Numbered from the stretch's first letter, positions 1 through 11,053 are shown. The stretch is 64,000 nt of DNA from Solitalea longa (GCF_002920915.1 NZ_PQVF01000003.1:248001-312000), one strand, 5' to 3'. Made by a program: numbers and translations. Notes: a model not told the origin generated them from the sequence alone.

Positions 1-2846
1 GTTATTCTTATTCTGAAGTGCAGGGTAATGAGCTTAAAAAAGCCCGCGAAACCAATGTGATCAATTCGCTGGCCGGACGTGTTCCTGGGCTGGTGGTGAA
101 CAGCACCGCCGGTGGTCCTGCAGGTTCTTCAAGGGTAACGATCAGGGGTAATACCTCAATTACCGGAAACAACCAGCCATTATACGTGGTTGATGGTATG
201 CCGATCGATAACTCCAACTATGGCCAGGTGGGCAGCGATAAATTTTCGGGTGGTGTTGATATGGGTGATGCCATTTCGGCCATTAACCCAGATGATATCG
301 AGAAAATCAGTGTGCTCAAAGGTCCTTCAGCTTCGGCATTATACGGTAGCAGGGCCGCCAATGGGGTAATTTTAATTACCACCAAAAAAGGTAGTGCCAA
401 CAAAGAATTGGGTGTTGAGTTTAACAGCTCTTCAACCTTTGAAAATCAATTGACAAGTTTTGACGGCTACCAATATTTATACGGACAAGGTTCTAACCAG
501 AACATCCCTCAGGATGCCAGTCAGGCCCGTACAACTTTGTTTGCTAATTTTGGTCCAAGGCTCGATGCCGGCTTATCAGCTCCTTCTTTTGATGGTGTTG
601 TTCGCCCATATGCCTTGGTAAAAGATAATATCAGCGGATTTTTCAGAACCGGCTCCACATTTACTAATACCATTTCCTTAACGAACTCTACTGAAAAATC
701 ATCGTTCCGATTCTCTGCCTCTAATCTTACCAATAATGATATCGTTCCGGGAAGCGATATGAAACGTAACTCATTCACCTTTAACGGTAATTCACAGTTC
801 GGTTCTAAGCTTAACCTCGAAGCACGTGCCTTTTACATGAATGAAAAGGTGACCAATCGTCCGGCAATGGCCGATGATCCGAGTAACATCGGAAACAGCT
901 TTGTGGGATTGGCTAACAACGTGGATCAGGCGCAGTTTTCAACCGGATACAAAGATGAACTTGGAAATTATGTTGATTGGGGTGGCGGACAGTATCGCAT
1001 TAACCCGTACTGGGTAATTAATGAGATGGAAAACACCACGAAAAAAGACCGCATCTTAGGTGCTTTACAGGCCAATTATACTTTTACAAAATGGCTGAGC
1101 CTGCAGGGAAGAGCTTCTACCGATATTACTTTCCTTGATTACAGCAAATTCAGCCCGAAAACAACTCCCGGTGCCCTAACCGGTCGCCTTGATAAAAGAG
1201 ACCAGCGTTATTCTACCACTGAAGCCGATATGTTATTGTCGTATCAGCAACAGCTTAGCAAGGATTTTAACCTGGCAGTACGTTTAGGTGCCAGTTTGTC
1301 GCGTGTTAACAGCTTTGGTACCTCCACCGTTTATAACAACATGACGATGACTGATGTGGTAAGCGGAAACAGTTTTGCAGAAGACTTTCCGGTAGAGATT
1401 CCGTATGAGAAAAATACCAATTCGTTCTACCTTGTAGCCAGTACCGCTTATAAAAACTTCTTATACCTCGATGCAACAGTGCGAAGAGATGCTTCTTCAA
1501 CCTTGCCCGAAGAAAATAACACGTATTACTACCCATCGGTAGGCGCCAGCTTTGTATTTACTGATGCCTTTAAGCTTAATAATAATATCATCTCGTTTGG
1601 TAAAGTAAGAGCTTCGGCTGCTGAGGTAGGTAATGATACCGACCCATATCAGCTCGATTTATATTATTCATTAAATCCTATAACCGCTAACGGTAATTCG
1701 GCAGGCGGAATTTCATCGAGTGTTTTACCTAACAAGAATTTGAAACCTACACGTACTCGTTCATTTGAATTAGGAACTGAGTTGAAGTTTTTGAAAAACA
1801 GGTTAGGGGTTGATTTAACTTATTATAACTCTGAATCAAGAGATCAGATCAACAGGGTTCCGGCTCCAATTTCTTCAGGATTCACTTACCAGATCATCAA
1901 TGCAGGGGTGATTTCAAACAAAGGGGTGGAACTATTATTAACCGGTAAACCTGTTGTGTCTAAGAATTTCACTTGGGACATCGGTTTTAACTTCGCACGA
2001 AACGTAAACAACGTGGAGTCGCTGGCAGAGGGTGTTCCGTTCTTAACGCTCTCGGATGCCCGTTGGATGGGTGTTTCGGTAGTGGCCATGCCTGGTGCTC
2101 CTTACGGTTCAATTCTGGCTTTTGATTACCAGAAAGATCCTTCAGGTAATGTTATTCTTGATCCGGTTACCTTAACTCCACTAACCAGCAACAACCGCGA
2201 ACTGGTGGGTAAGGGAACTTTTAGCTGGACCGGTGGTTTATCGAATACGTTTGCCTATAAAAATTTCGCTCTAAATGCTATTGTTGATATTAAACAAGGT
2301 GCTGACCTGTTTTCTATGACCAACCTTTTTGCAGCCATTCGCGGAAGCCTTTCTTCAACTATTGAAGGTCGGGCAGAATGGATCGAATCAGAAGAAAGAC
2401 GTATGTCGGCAGGTAAAACTCCGGATGAGTGGAAAGCGATGGGTAATGTAAAAGGTTACGTTCCTCAAGGGGTGGTCCAAACAGGAACCGACCAGCAAGG
2501 AAACCCGATCTATACTCAAAACAGTCAGGCGGTTGATCCTTCAGTGTACTGGGGGCAGATCTATACCGACGGTAACGGTGTTGCTCGTCCATATATCTAT
2601 GATGCTACTTATGTGAAAATGCGCGAGCTCTCGCTAAGCTATTCGCTTCCTCCTGCACTATTATCGAAATGGAAAGTTAAAGCGTTATCAGTTGCACTGG
2701 TAAGCCGTAATCCGTTCATTATTTATAAAGACGTTCCGAATGTTGATCCGGATTCAAATTATAATAATGGAAACGGACAAGGTTTTGAGTATGGTTCGCT
2801 GCCATCACGCCGCAGCTGGGGTATTAACCTTAATCTGAGATTTTAA
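1..2846 (+). CDS. SusC/RagA-family TonB-dependent outer-membrane transporter, 5' truncated by the window
   Basis: The reading frame is open from base 3, so the gene starts upstream of the window; the GTG at 18 is an internal codon. The visible part (about 945 residues) begins in the SusC linker before the plug. The plug contains VPGLVVN, the VTIRGN motif, [11 protein letters not shown] and the SusC signature [20 protein letters not shown] long beta-barrel with many aromatic strands follows and ends in NLNLRF, a typical barrel C-terminus ending in Phe. SusC proteins import oligosaccharides together with a SusD lid lipoprotein, powered by TonB. A SusD gene follows after a few bases and two GH18 genes come next, which fits a glycan-utilisation locus for an N-acetylglucosamine-containing substrate (inference). 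Confidence 0.97.
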   Translation, partial: YSYSEVQGNELKKARETNVINSLAGRVPGLVVNSTAGGPAGSSRVTIRGNTSITGNNQPLYVVDGMPIDNSNYGQVGSDKFSGGVDMGDAISAINPDDIEKISVLKGPSASALYGSRAANGVILITTKKGSANKELGVEFNSSSTFENQLTSFDGYQYLYGQGSNQNIPQDASQARTTLFANFGPRLDAGLSAPSFDGVVRPYALVKDNISGFFRTGSTFTNTISLTNSTEKSSFRFSASNLTNNDIVPGSDMKRNSFTFNGNSQFGSKLNLEARAFYMNEKVTNRPAMADDPSNIGNSFVGLANNVDQAQFSTGYKDELGNYVDWGGGQYRINPYWVINEMENTTKKDRILGALQANYTFTKWLSLQGRASTDITFLDYSKFSPKTTPGALTGRLDKRDQRYSTTEADMLLSYQQQLSKDFNLAVRLGASLSRVNSFGTSTVYNNMTMTDVVSGNSFAEDFPVEIPYEKNTNSFYLVASTAYKNFLYLDATVRRDASSTLPEENNTYYYPSVGASFVFTDAFKLNNNIISFGKVRASAAEVGNDTDPYQLDLYYSLNPITANGNSAGGISSSVLPNKNLKPTRTRSFELGTELKFLKNRLGVDLTYYNSESRDQINRVPAPISSGFTYQIINAGVISNKGVELLLTGKPVVSKNFTWDIGFNFARNVNNVESLAEGVPFLTLSDARWMGVSVVAMPGAPYGSILAFDYQKDPSGNVILDPVTLTPLTSNNRELVGKGTFSWTGGLSNTFAYKNFALNAIVDIKQGADLFSMTNLFAAIRGSLSSTIEGRAEWIESEERRMSAGKTPDEWKAMGNVKGYVPQGVVQTGTDQQGNPIYTQNSQAVDPSVYWGQIYTDGNGVARPYIYDATYVKMRELSLSYSLPPALLSKWKVKALSVALVSRNPFIIYKDVPNVDPDSNYNNGNGQGFEYGSLPSRRSWGINLNLRF

Positions 2847-2875
2847 CCATGGCATTTTATCTTAATAACAATAAA

Positions 2876-4462
2876 ATGAAACGATTATATAAAGGAAAAC
2901 TGTTTCTGATAGCAACATTATCGTTGTTGTCAACTTCCTGTAATGATTTTGGAGATTTAAATACCGATCCTACAAAGTCAGCCAACCTGGATGCATCAAA
3001 ACAGCTGACATTGGTGCAGATTCGTTTCTCGGGAGATTTAGAGGTGAACGAAAAGCTGGCCGGTGTAATGACCATGCCGATTGTTCAGCAAGTAGGAGGG
3101 ATTTGGCTAAACCGATATGGTCAGATGTATATCAAAAGTAAGCCTTATTTAACTTCACTTTGGGATTTTACTTACGGTAATGATGTCTTAAACATTATCG
3201 ATGCGGTTGAACGGACGAAAGGTAATCCTCAGCAAAGCAATCTGAATGCGGTTTGTCGCATTATGAAAGTATATGAGTTTGCCCGTATGACCGATTTATA
3301 CGGAGATATTCCTTATTTCCAGGCGGGAAAAGCGTATACCGAAGGTATTGTACGACCTGAATACACGCCGCAGGAACAGATCTATGATGATTTCTTTAAA
3401 GAACTAAGCGAAGCTTCTGCGCAGTTAGATGCTTCAAAAGATCCGGTTTCGGGCGATCTGTTTTACAATGGAAATATAGCGGCATGGAAAAAGTTTGCCA
3501 ATTCGCTGCATTTGCGCCTGGCCATGCGCCTGGTAAAAGTGAATCCAACGAAAGCTAAAACAGAAGCTGAAGCTGCCTTTAATGCCGGTGTGTTTACCAG
3601 TAATGGGGATATCTGTATGCTTAAGCACGAAAATGTGCAGAACGATTATTCCGATTACCGTGGGAATGGCGTTTCGGTGGCCTTCAACCAGTCGGAAGTA
3701 GTTCCCCGTGTTTGTAATACGTTTATTCAGCAACTAAGAGATACCAATGATCCTCGATTAAAATACCTGGTTAAATATTATCTCGACATGCCTTATAAGC
3801 CTTTTGAGAGGACCGATGTAACTGAACAGGTGGTTGCTAAAATTGGGTACCAAGGGGTTGCTAAAGGAAGTTATATATGGGATGATTGGATGAGCGGATT
3901 TGATATTGAAGTGCCGGGCAAAGGAACAGTAACGCTTACCAATAATGAACAAAAGGCACAGCTCGATAATTGCATGATCCGCAATAATGCACCTTTTCTT
4001 CATTTAACCTATGCCGAAGTAGAGCTTTTACTGGCCGATGCCGCTTTCCGCTTTGGTGTTAACTGGGGTGGCGATGCCGAGTCGCATTATAAAAAAGGTA
4101 TTGCAGCAGCAATGAGTCAATTGAGTTTGTATCCGGGCGGTCCGGTTATTCCGGCATCTGAGATCAATACTTTTATTCAGGGTAATGGATTTGTGCCGGG
4201 CAGAGAGCTACAGGCAATCAATACGCAATTATGGATCGCTCTGTTGATGAATGGTCCTGAGGCATATGCTAACTGGCGCCGTTCAGGCTTTCCGGCTTTA
4301 ACACCTGCTCATAATCCTGATTCGGAAGAAACTTCTATTCCACGTCGATTTGAATATCCGCTAACGGAGCAGGAGCAAAACGCAGCTAATTACAATAAGG
4401 CTGTTCAGGCTTTAGGTGGAGCTGATAGCTGGCTGAAAAACGTTTGGTGGGATAAGCAATAA
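2876..4462 (+). CDS. SusD/RagB-like nutrient-binding outer-membrane lipoprotein
   Basis: This is the surface glycan-binding lid that partners the upstream SusC. I take the ATG at 2876 because it gives a clean lipoprotein signal: MKRLYKGK, a hydrophobic stretch, then the lipobox LSTSC with the acylated Cys followed by NDFGDLNTDPT. An in-frame ATG at 2849 would add nine residues. The alpha-helical TPR-like core contains LNAVCRIMKVYEFARMTDLYGDIPY, and the C-terminal part has LLMNGPEAYANWRRSGFP, both typical of the SusD-like_2 group. The length of about 528 residues is normal. It is co-oriented with SusC, and the next gene begins 10 bases later, so one transcript is likely. Confidence 0.95.
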   Translation: MKRLYKGKLFLIATLSLLSTSCNDFGDLNTDPTKSANLDASKQLTLVQIRFSGDLEVNEKLAGVMTMPIVQQVGGIWLNRYGQMYIKSKPYLTSLWDFTYGNDVLNIIDAVERTKGNPQQSNLNAVCRIMKVYEFARMTDLYGDIPYFQAGKAYTEGIVRPEYTPQEQIYDDFFKELSEASAQLDASKDPVSGDLFYNGNIAAWKKFANSLHLRLAMRLVKVNPTKAKTEAEAAFNAGVFTSNGDICMLKHENVQNDYSDYRGNGVSVAFNQSEVVPRVCNTFIQQLRDTNDPRLKYLVKYYLDMPYKPFERTDVTEQVVAKIGYQGVAKGSYIWDDWMSGFDIEVPGKGTVTLTNNEQKAQLDNCMIRNNAPFLHLTYAEVELLLADAAFRFGVNWGGDAESHYKKGIAAAMSQLSLYPGGPVIPASEINTFIQGNGFVPGRELQAINTQLWIALLMNGPEAYANWRRSGFPALTPAHNPDSEETSIPRRFEYPLTEQEQNAANYNKAVQALGGADSWLKNVWWDKQ

Positions 4463-4472
4463 TGATGTTGAC

Positions 4473-5462
4473 ATGAAAGCAAGTAAGTTAATCATCGGTT
4501 TGTTAGGAATGCTGATTGTGCTGGCTGGTTGTAAAAAATCGGAAGCCAATGTTCCATCTAAATCTGAAAGTAAATTCAGGATTGTCGGCTATTTGTTCAA
4601 TACAGGAACTCTTTCGCAAGAATCGGCTTCTGTTGATTTTAACAAGATCACCCATTTGAATATTGCATTCATTAATCCCGATGCGAATGGAAATTTAACC
4701 GCTAGCGCCGATTTGGATAAAGTAATTGCCAAGGCACATGCCAGCAATGTTAAAGTGCTGTTTTCATTCGGTGGAGGTGACCCTCCGGCGCACTTGAAAG
4801 AGTTGGTGAAGCAAGATAAACGTACTTCATTTGTCGCCAACCTGGTTGGTCTGATGCAAAAGCACGGTTTTGATGGAATAGATGTGGATCTGGAGGGTGA
4901 TTTTATCGATGCCAATTATGAAGCGTTTATTACTGCTTTGGCCGTTCCTGTAAAAAACAACCAAAAATTACTTACTGCTGCAGTAGCATCATGGAATCAT
5001 TACAGTATCTCTGATAATGCGCTGGCTCAATTCGATTTCATTAATGTGATGTCGTATGATAAAACCGGCCCATGGAATAAAGCCAACCCCGGACAACATT
5101 CACCCTATTCACTGGCGGTGGATGACATTCAGCTTTGGAATGTAACACGTAAGGTCCCTGCCGAAAAAATAAGCCTCGGACTGCCTTTTTATGGTTATTG
5201 CTTCGGAACAGATTTACCCGACTATATGACCTATAAGGAAATTGTTACAGCTTTCCCTGTTTCTGAGAAAACAGATCAGGTGGATATTCCGAATAAAGGC
5301 ACGGTGTATTATAACGGCATTCCAACTATAAAAAGCAAGGTTGCCCTTGCTTATGAAAAGCAATTGGGAGGAGTTATGATCTGGCAGCTATTGCAGGATA
5401 CGAATGATTCGAAATCATTGCTGAAAGCCATAAATGACGTGGTTAACGAGCATACTAATTAA
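4473..5462 (+). CDS. GH18 glycoside hydrolase lipoprotein (chitinase or endo-beta-N-acetylglucosaminidase type)
   Basis: The protein has a lipoprotein signal (MKASKLIIGLLGMLIVLAGC) and a TIM-barrel with the intact GH18 catalytic signature DGIDVDLE at residues 134-141, where Glu141 is the expected acid/base. Other family marks are the beta-3 SFGGG motif, the NVMSYD strand and the late GGVMIWQLLQD strand. GH18 enzymes hydrolyse beta-1,4 bonds next to GlcNAc by substrate-assisted catalysis. Whether the substrate is chitin or an N-glycan cannot be read from the sequence. Its place directly after SusCD suggests a surface or periplasmic enzyme that feeds the transporter. Confidence 0.9.
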   Translation: MKASKLIIGLLGMLIVLAGCKKSEANVPSKSESKFRIVGYLFNTGTLSQESASVDFNKITHLNIAFINPDANGNLTASADLDKVIAKAHASNVKVLFSFGGGDPPAHLKELVKQDKRTSFVANLVGLMQKHGFDGIDVDLEGDFIDANYEAFITALAVPVKNNQKLLTAAVASWNHYSISDNALAQFDFINVMSYDKTGPWNKANPGQHSPYSLAVDDIQLWNVTRKVPAEKISLGLPFYGYCFGTDLPDYMTYKEIVTAFPVSEKTDQVDIPNKGTVYYNGIPTIKSKVALAYEKQLGGVMIWQLLQDTNDSKSLLKAINDVVNEHTN

Positions 5463-5485
5463 GTAATCAATAAAATTTACTTGAA

Positions 5486-6817
5486 ATGAAAAGACTATTA
5501 TATTTTTTGATTCCGGTGCTGTTGTTTGCGGTGGTAAGCAGCTGCGAAAAGGAATACAAGGGTGTTGACGATGAACCTATTTATCCTCGAATTTTTGATA
5601 ATAAGGGCGTGTTCAGAACACCATCGCGTATTATTTCCGAAGGAGAGTCTGCGGTATATAATGGAATTACCTATTCTCCGTCTGGTGGCATGAGTGTTAG
5701 CTGGCTGGTAAATGATGTACAGGTTTCCACTGACACCGCATATACTTTTAAACCCACTGAAGGGGGTGAATATACCATTGTATTGCGGGTAACTACTCCC
5801 AATGGCGATACTACCAGCAGAACCTCGAAGGTATTGGTAAATCCAACCAATTATACCTTTAAGACTTATACAAATGTGGCCATGTCTTACTTATCAGAAA
5901 ACGGAAAGGCGGCAGATGTAAACTGGGATTTGGTAACCCATCTGGCATTCAAATGTGCGAGGGTGCTGCCTGAAGGTACTTTAGATGTATCTAACGGAGA
6001 GGTGAACCAAACAGCCGACGAAATTGTTGCCCGTGCCCACATTAACGGCGTTCCGGTATTGTTGGGTGTGAGCGGACGTTTATCAGGTATTGATGGCTGG
6101 GCCTTATATGGAAGCAATGATTTTGGTTCGGTAATTACAGATGCAGCCAAAAGAGCGGCACTGGTAACAGCGATCAAAAATTATGTGACCAATAAGCGTA
6201 TGGATGGCGTTGATATTATGATGACGGATATAAATGGGGTGGATGTGGATGGAAACCTTGCAGCTGCGGCTAAGTTATTAACCGCCTTGCGTGCCGAGCT
6301 TCCTGCAACTGCAATTGTTACAGTAACGGTTGCCGCAGGTTGGCAGCATTGGAGTTATCCTGATCTGTCAGCTGCTGATTGGGTAAACGTACATGCTTTC
6401 GAAGATGGCTTAACGGTTGGGCCGGGTGCTCCACGAGGTCAGGCATCGAGCTATGATTACATGGTTTCTTGTGCCAATATCTGGAAGAATTTCCACCTGC
6501 CTGCAAGCAAAATTGTAGTGGGTATTCCGGGCTTCGGATTACAATACAATGCTATTGATGCAAACGGCAATAACGAAAGCTGGGGTTCATATGGTTATAC
6601 TACATTTAAAGAGATATTAAGGCAAGATCCTGCAGCGTATGAAAAAGAGTTTGCCAATATTGCTTTTGGTATCTACTACAACGGAGGTCCGTTAATTGAT
6701 AAAAAGACCGAGTTTATAAAAAACAATGGTTTTAAAGGGGCTTATTTCTGGGGTGGAGATTATGATGTTGCCGGAGAAAAATCGTTGATGGCAACCATTC
6801 ATAAAACATTGAAATAG
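5486..6817 (+). CDS. GH18-like lipoprotein with PKD-like domain and a degenerate catalytic motif
   Basis: The lipobox VVSSC is followed by a PKD/Ig-like module at about residues 45-125 and a GH18-type barrel from about 128. The position of the GH18 signature reads DGVDIMMT (residues 240-247): the first two Asp are kept, but the third Asp is Met245 and the catalytic Glu is Thr247. The barrel therefore should not hydrolyse glycosidic bonds in the usual way. The late strand GAYFWGGDYD resembles the GH18 Trp strand. It is the fourth gene of the SusCD-GH18 locus, a position often held by surface glycan-binding proteins, so a carbohydrate-binding pseudoenzyme is the best guess (inference). Confidence 0.8.
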   Translation: MKRLLYFLIPVLLFAVVSSCEKEYKGVDDEPIYPRIFDNKGVFRTPSRIISEGESAVYNGITYSPSGGMSVSWLVNDVQVSTDTAYTFKPTEGGEYTIVLRVTTPNGDTTSRTSKVLVNPTNYTFKTYTNVAMSYLSENGKAADVNWDLVTHLAFKCARVLPEGTLDVSNGEVNQTADEIVARAHINGVPVLLGVSGRLSGIDGWALYGSNDFGSVITDAAKRAALVTAIKNYVTNKRMDGVDIMMTDINGVDVDGNLAAAAKLLTALRAELPATAIVTVTVAAGWQHWSYPDLSAADWVNVHAFEDGLTVGPGAPRGQASSYDYMVSCANIWKNFHLPASKIVVGIPGFGLQYNAIDANGNNESWGSYGYTTFKEILRQDPAAYEKEFANIAFGIYYNGGPLIDKKTEFIKNNGFKGAYFWGGDYDVAGEKSLMATIHKTLK

Positions 6818-6838
6818 ATAGTTTTAGTAAGCCACTGC

Positions 6839-6943
6839 TAATTGACTGGCTCTGCAAGTGCGTCAATTAAAATGGTTGGAAATAATAATGCCGGTAGCGT
6901 AAGCCTTGCTTTATAGAGAGTAGCGTTTACGTGATCCGGCATT
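6839..6943. terminator. Two hairpins between convergent genes, possible weak terminators
   Basis: TAATTGAC (6839-6846) pairs with GTCAATTA (6862-6869). AATGCCGG (6887-6894) pairs with CCGGCATT (6936-6943), with CGTAA/TTACG pairing inside it. Neither has a strong T-run. They lie between the converging GH18-like gene and the sigma factor gene, so a bidirectional stop is plausible. Confidence 0.35.
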
Positions 6944-6969
6944 CGTATTTAAAGTGTAAGCGGAAGCAT

Positions 6970-7575
6970 CTATTTTAATGGTAATTGAATTCGGAATAAG
7001 ATCATTAAGGTTGATACTAATGACTCTCTTAAGGTTTTAATGGCATTGTGAAGCGTATTGTAAACTGTTCGCTCAGAAAGGGAGGTGATTTGAGCAATTT
7101 CCTGAAAAGAAACACCTTCGAAATAACGAAGCTGAATGATTTGCTTTTGGCGGGGAGAAAGTTTTTCTAAAGCCTGTAAAAGCTTCTTTTTCTTGTATTC
7201 GTCGGTTTGGTTGTTAACTAATATGGTTTCGTAGGAGTTTTGGATCAGTAAGCGTTCATCAAGGTTTTCAAGTGAAACCGATGGGTCGCAGTTTTGCCTG
7301 AATTTGTCTTTATAAGATTTGTAAATAATGCGTTTGTAAATGGTGAAAATATATTGCTGAACATGCGTAACCTCTGAAAGCTTATCGCGCATTTGCCACA
7401 GTTCAATAAATAAATTTTGGATACTTTCCTTGATCAGTTCATGATCTTTATACAACGACAAGCCAAAACGATACAGGTCATCATGAAAAATGTCAAAGCA
7501 TTCATAAAGACCTTGTTTTTCTCCTTCAACAAGCAAACTCCAATTTTTCTTAATTCTTGTTTGTTTGGAACTCAT
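6970..7575 (-). CDS. ECF-type RNA polymerase sigma factor
   Basis: The 201-residue protein has the sigma-70 region 2 helix pattern (DDLYRFGLSLYKDHELIKES, then LFIELW) and a region 4 helix-turn-helix (LSPRQKQIIQLRYFEG, then ISLSERTVYNTLHNAIKTLR). This is the layout of the extracytoplasmic-function sigma factors that Bacteroidota often pair with FecR anti-sigma factors and SusC transporters. No FecR-like gene lies beside it; the neighbours are the convergent GH18 locus and pflA. It might regulate the glycan locus, but nothing in the sequence proves that. Confidence 0.9.
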   Translation of the reverse strand: MSSKQTRIKKNWSLLVEGEKQGLYECFDIFHDDLYRFGLSLYKDHELIKESIQNLFIELWQMRDKLSEVTHVQQYIFTIYKRIIYKSYKDKFRQNCDPSVSLENLDERLLIQNSYETILVNNQTDEYKKKKLLQALEKLSPRQKQIIQLRYFEGVSFQEIAQITSLSERTVYNTLHNAIKTLRESLVSTLMILFRIQLPLK

Positions 7576-7720
7576 TAACTAAGCAATGTTACATTCAGGG
7601 TATTAAAGTATAAATAAAAATTAATTTTAAGTAAAGAGAAAATTAATAGTTGGAAAATATTGTATAGGTGGGGTTAAAATAATGCAGTTGAAGCAAGTGA
7701 TTTACTCAAATCAATAGATT

Positions 7721-8503
7721 TTATTTTATGATTACATTATCCAGATGCTTACTAAAGATGTCGAAAGCTTTTTTTATAATTTCTTCAGAAGGTGATTTAA
7801 GGTCCTTAAGTACATAATCCATTCCGATAGCTTCCCATTTATGTTCTCCCAACTGATGGAACGGTAAAATTTCCACTCGTTGCATAGTTTTATAATCTTT
7901 AAAATAAAGTGCCCATTCTTCCAGGTATTCCTCCTGGTCGGTCCAGCCGGGAACCAATACATAGCGTAGCCACATTGGCTTACCGGTCGACTCGCGGTAA
8001 GCAGCCAGTTCTAATGTGTTTTTGTTGGTAACGCCGGTGAGTTTGTGATGCCAATCGTCATTAATATGTTTTACATCCAGCAACAGCAGGTCGGTATGCT
8101 CAAGTAGTTCATGTACTTCATCATTGTTTAAGCGGCCATTAGTATCTAAGCAGGTATTGATGCCTTCGTTATGCAGCTTCTTGAAAAATGTGGTCAGTTT
8201 GCTGCGTTGTAATAGGGGTTCTCCACCCGAAACCGTAACACCGCCCTTTTTTCCAAAAAAAGCCTTCTGCCGGTTAGCTCTAGTCACCAGTTCATCAATG
8301 GTCACCAATGTGCCTCCTTTTACATCTAATGTTTCCGGATTTTGGCAATACACGCATCGAAACTGGCAGCCCTGTACAAATACCACCATCCGCAAACCCG
8401 GACCGTCATGGGTACCTAATGTCTCCAGTGTTTGTATCCGCAGATGATCGGGATCATTCACATTCAGTTTTGCGGCCTCTATATCTTGTAAAGGAAAATA
8501 CAT
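7721..8503 (-). CDS. pflA: Pyruvate formate-lyase-activating enzyme (radical SAM)
   Basis: This protein makes the glycyl radical of pyruvate formate-lyase using S-adenosylmethionine and a 4Fe-4S cluster. The cluster motif CxxxCxxC is present as Cys46, Cys50 and Cys53 in GCQFRCVYCQNP. The preceding LGTHDGPGLRMVVFVQ and the later GGVTVSGGEPLLQ and LLLDVKH motifs are typical of PflA. The length of 260 residues is slightly above that of the enterobacterial enzyme because of an N-terminal extension of about 20 residues. It lies downstream of pflB on the same strand, but a strong terminator separates the two genes, so it may have its own promoter. Confidence 0.95.
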   Translation of the reverse strand: MYFPLQDIEAAKLNVNDPDHLRIQTLETLGTHDGPGLRMVVFVQGCQFRCVYCQNPETLDVKGGTLVTIDELVTRANRQKAFFGKKGGVTVSGGEPLLQRSKLTTFFKKLHNEGINTCLDTNGRLNNDEVHELLEHTDLLLLDVKHINDDWHHKLTGVTNKNTLELAAYRESTGKPMWLRYVLVPGWTDQEEYLEEWALYFKDYKTMQRVEILPFHQLGEHKWEAIGMDYVLKDLKSPSEEIIKKAFDIFSKHLDNVIIK

Positions 8504-8581
8504 GCGTTCTTGTCTTGTTTAAAAAAGAAAGGTACTCAATTCGTGATTGTAAATTTATAAGAAACTGGCGTTAGGCACCAT

Positions 8582-8615
8582 AAAAAAAGCCAGAAAGGTA
8601 TCCCTTCCCGGCTTT
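8582..8615 (-). terminator. Rho-independent terminator of pflB
   Basis: On the minus strand, AAAGCC and GGCTTT form the base of a stem that continues with GGAAGG/CCTTTC and ends in a run of seven T. It starts about 20 bases after the pflB stop codon. Confidence 0.8.
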
Positions 8616-8633
8616 GATTCATATATACATAAA

Positions 8634-10871
8634 TTAGTTAAGACTTTCGTGGAAAGTACGTGCAATTACTTCCAGCTGGTGAGCTTTTGATAATCTCACG
8701 AAATTTACTGCATATCCTGATACCCGAATGGTTAACTGTGGATAGTTCTCCGGATGTTCATATGCATCCATTAACGTTTCTCTGTTCAGTACGTTCACAT
8801 TCAAGTGGTGAGCATTTTGACCAAAGTACCCATCGAAGATCGAAATAAGGTTTTCCACCTGTTCTTCGCGATCATTTCCTAATGATTTGGGTATCATTGA
8901 GAAGGTATTTGAAATACCATCCTGAGCACTTTCATAATCTAATTTCGCTACCGAATTCAATGAAGCAATTGCGCCGCTGCAATCACGTCCGTGCATAGGG
9001 TTGGCGCCAGGAGCAAATGATTCACCTGCTTTTCTTCCGTCAGGTGTTGCACCTGTATTAGTACCGTACATTACATTTGAAGTAATGGTTAGCAACGAAA
9101 GGGTTGGCGTTGAATTTTTATATGTTTCATGCTTACGCAATTCGCTAATGAAGTAACTGGTCACTTCTTTGGCAATGGTATCTACACGATCATCATCATT
9201 ACCATATTTAGGGAACTCGCCTTCAATAGTAAAGTCAACGGTTAAGCCATTTTCATTACGTACCGGTGTTACTTTGGCATATTTAATTGCCGACAGTGAA
9301 TCAGCGATGATCGAAATACCTGCAGCACCGTATGCAATATCAATACTTGGATCGGTATCTATTAGGGCCATTTGGGCATTTTCGTAGTAATATTTATCAT
9401 GCATGTAATGAATGATAAACATTGATTTGGCATATACACGGGCCAATTCACTTAAGGTGCGTTTGAAAACATCCAACACTTGATCGTAATCTAAATTTCC
9501 TTCAGGCAATGCCGGAATTCCTTTGATCAGTGAAGTGCCTTCTTTTTCTTCTTTACCTTCATTTAAAGCGATAAGTAATGCTTTAGGAAGATTGGCTCTC
9601 GCTCCAAAATGCTGGATTGTTTTACCGATTTCCTGGTAAGAAACACAACAGGCAATACCATAATCATCAGATCCTCTGTTTGAACGCATTAAATTATCGT
9701 TCTCATATTGAATTGATGAAGTATCGATAGATACCTGGGCACAGAAGTTTTTAAACCCTTCAGGAAGAGCATCAGACCATAGCACTGTTAAGTTAGGCTC
9801 AGGAGATGGACCCAGGTTATATAGTGTCTGTAAGAAACGGAATGAGGTTTTAGTAACCTTGGTACGGCCATCATGCAATATACCGCCAATAGCTTCAGTT
9901 ACCCATGTTGGGTCACCGCCAAATATCTCGTCATAAGCTCCCGGACGTAAGTGACGAATTAAACGAAGTTTCATCACAAACTGGTCAACCATTTCCTGTG
10001 CTTCCTCTTCAGTAATTAAGCCCGCCTCAATATCCTTTTCAATATAAATATCAAGGAATGAAGCTGCATTACCCAACGACATGGCCGCGCCATCTTGTTG
10101 TTTTACTGCTGCAAGGTATGCGAAATATAACCATTGAACGGCCTCTACTGCATTTTGTGCCGGACGAGCAATGTCGAAGCCATATTCGGCTGCCATTGCT
10201 GTCATGTCTTTTAAGGCAATAATTTGTTGGTTGATCTCTTCACGCAAACGCACTTTATGTTCGGTCATTGCGCCACCAACAGCATTGTAATCAGCTTTTT
10301 TGCCGGCTATTAAACGCTCGGTACCATATAGAGCTACGCGACGGTAATCGCCAATTATACGACCACGAGCATAGTTATCTGGAAGGCCTGTTAATACGTG
10401 TTTTGAGCGGAAGCCGCGAATCTCTGCATCATAAGCGTTGAATACACTTGAATTATGGTCACGTGCGTAATTGAAAATTTCAACCACCTTGTCAGAAACC
10501 TTTAAGCCACGTTCCTTAACTGCTGATTCAACTAATTTAATACCACCAAAGGGTTTCATGGCCCTTTTTAATAACTGATCGGTTTGTAAACCTACAATTA
10601 CTTCATCTTCTTGTTTAATATAACCCGGACGGAAAGCGGTAATAGTAGCAATAGTTTCGGTGTCAATTGCCAAACATCCATTGCTTTCACGTTCTGCTAA
10701 TAAAGCTTTTTTTGCTTCATCCCATAGTCTTTCGGTTTTTGGGGAAGGACCTTTTAGGAAAGAGGCGTCGCCTGTGTAAGGCTTTATATTTTTTACGACA
10801 AAATCATATACATTGATTGACGAGTTCCAAACACCTGGTTCGAAAGACAATACATTCAAATCTGTTTCCAT
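8634..10871 (-). CDS. pflB: Formate C-acetyltransferase (pyruvate formate-lyase)
   Basis: This enzyme converts pyruvate and CoA to acetyl-CoA and formate without oxygen. I chose the ATG at 10871 ([15 protein letters not shown]) over an in-frame ATG nine codons upstream, because homologues begin near this point. The adjacent catalytic cysteines are Cys408-Cys409 in GIACCVSY, and the radical glycine is Gly719 in RVSGYAVNF near the C-terminus. The length of 745 residues is normal. Its activase lies downstream and a formate/oxalate-type carrier upstream, so the block forms an anaerobic pyruvate-to-formate module. An FNR/CRP-like palindrome sits about 60 bases before the start. Confidence 0.97.
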   Translation of the reverse strand: METDLNVLSFEPGVWNSSINVYDFVVKNIKPYTGDASFLKGPSPKTERLWDEAKKALLAERESNGCLAIDTETIATITAFRPGYIKQEDEVIVGLQTDQLLKRAMKPFGGIKLVESAVKERGLKVSDKVVEIFNYARDHNSSVFNAYDAEIRGFRSKHVLTGLPDNYARGRIIGDYRRVALYGTERLIAGKKADYNAVGGAMTEHKVRLREEINQQIIALKDMTAMAAEYGFDIARPAQNAVEAVQWLYFAYLAAVKQQDGAAMSLGNAASFLDIYIEKDIEAGLITEEEAQEMVDQFVMKLRLIRHLRPGAYDEIFGGDPTWVTEAIGGILHDGRTKVTKTSFRFLQTLYNLGPSPEPNLTVLWSDALPEGFKNFCAQVSIDTSSIQYENDNLMRSNRGSDDYGIACCVSYQEIGKTIQHFGARANLPKALLIALNEGKEEKEGTSLIKGIPALPEGNLDYDQVLDVFKRTLSELARVYAKSMFIIHYMHDKYYYENAQMALIDTDPSIDIAYGAAGISIIADSLSAIKYAKVTPVRNENGLTVDFTIEGEFPKYGNDDDRVDTIAKEVTSYFISELRKHETYKNSTPTLSLLTITSNVMYGTNTGATPDGRKAGESFAPGANPMHGRDCSGAIASLNSVAKLDYESAQDGISNTFSMIPKSLGNDREEQVENLISIFDGYFGQNAHHLNVNVLNRETLMDAYEHPENYPQLTIRVSGYAVNFVRLSKAHQLEVIARTFHESLN

Positions 10872-10925
10872 GATTGTTTTATTTGTTTGATGGTACAAAG
10901 GTACCCCCTCTAGAATTGAGCAAAA

Positions 10926-10938
10926 TTGACGAAAGTCA
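10926..10938 (-). promoter_or_regulatory. FNR/CRP-like palindrome upstream of pflB
   Basis: TTGACgaaaGTCA contains TGAC-N4-GTCA, the arm and spacer layout of CRP/FNR-family operators. Its centre is about 61 bases before the pflB start. A similar palindrome occurs at almost the same distance before the neighbouring MFS gene. Confidence 0.5.
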
Positions 10939-11053
10939 TTTTTTTTAAATTAAGGTTAAAAAAAGAGGGTTTGTTTACATTTTAATGACTTATTAAATTG
11001 AAATTCAGTGTGTTTTTATTGTGTAGTTTTTACACTTTGTTGGATTTGTTTTT

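Noticed and set aside
8660-9387. Open frames on the plus strand opposite pflB (for example 8660-8848 and 9169-9387)
   Set aside because: They are antisense to a fully conserved pflB and show no start signal, composition or homology pattern of their own.
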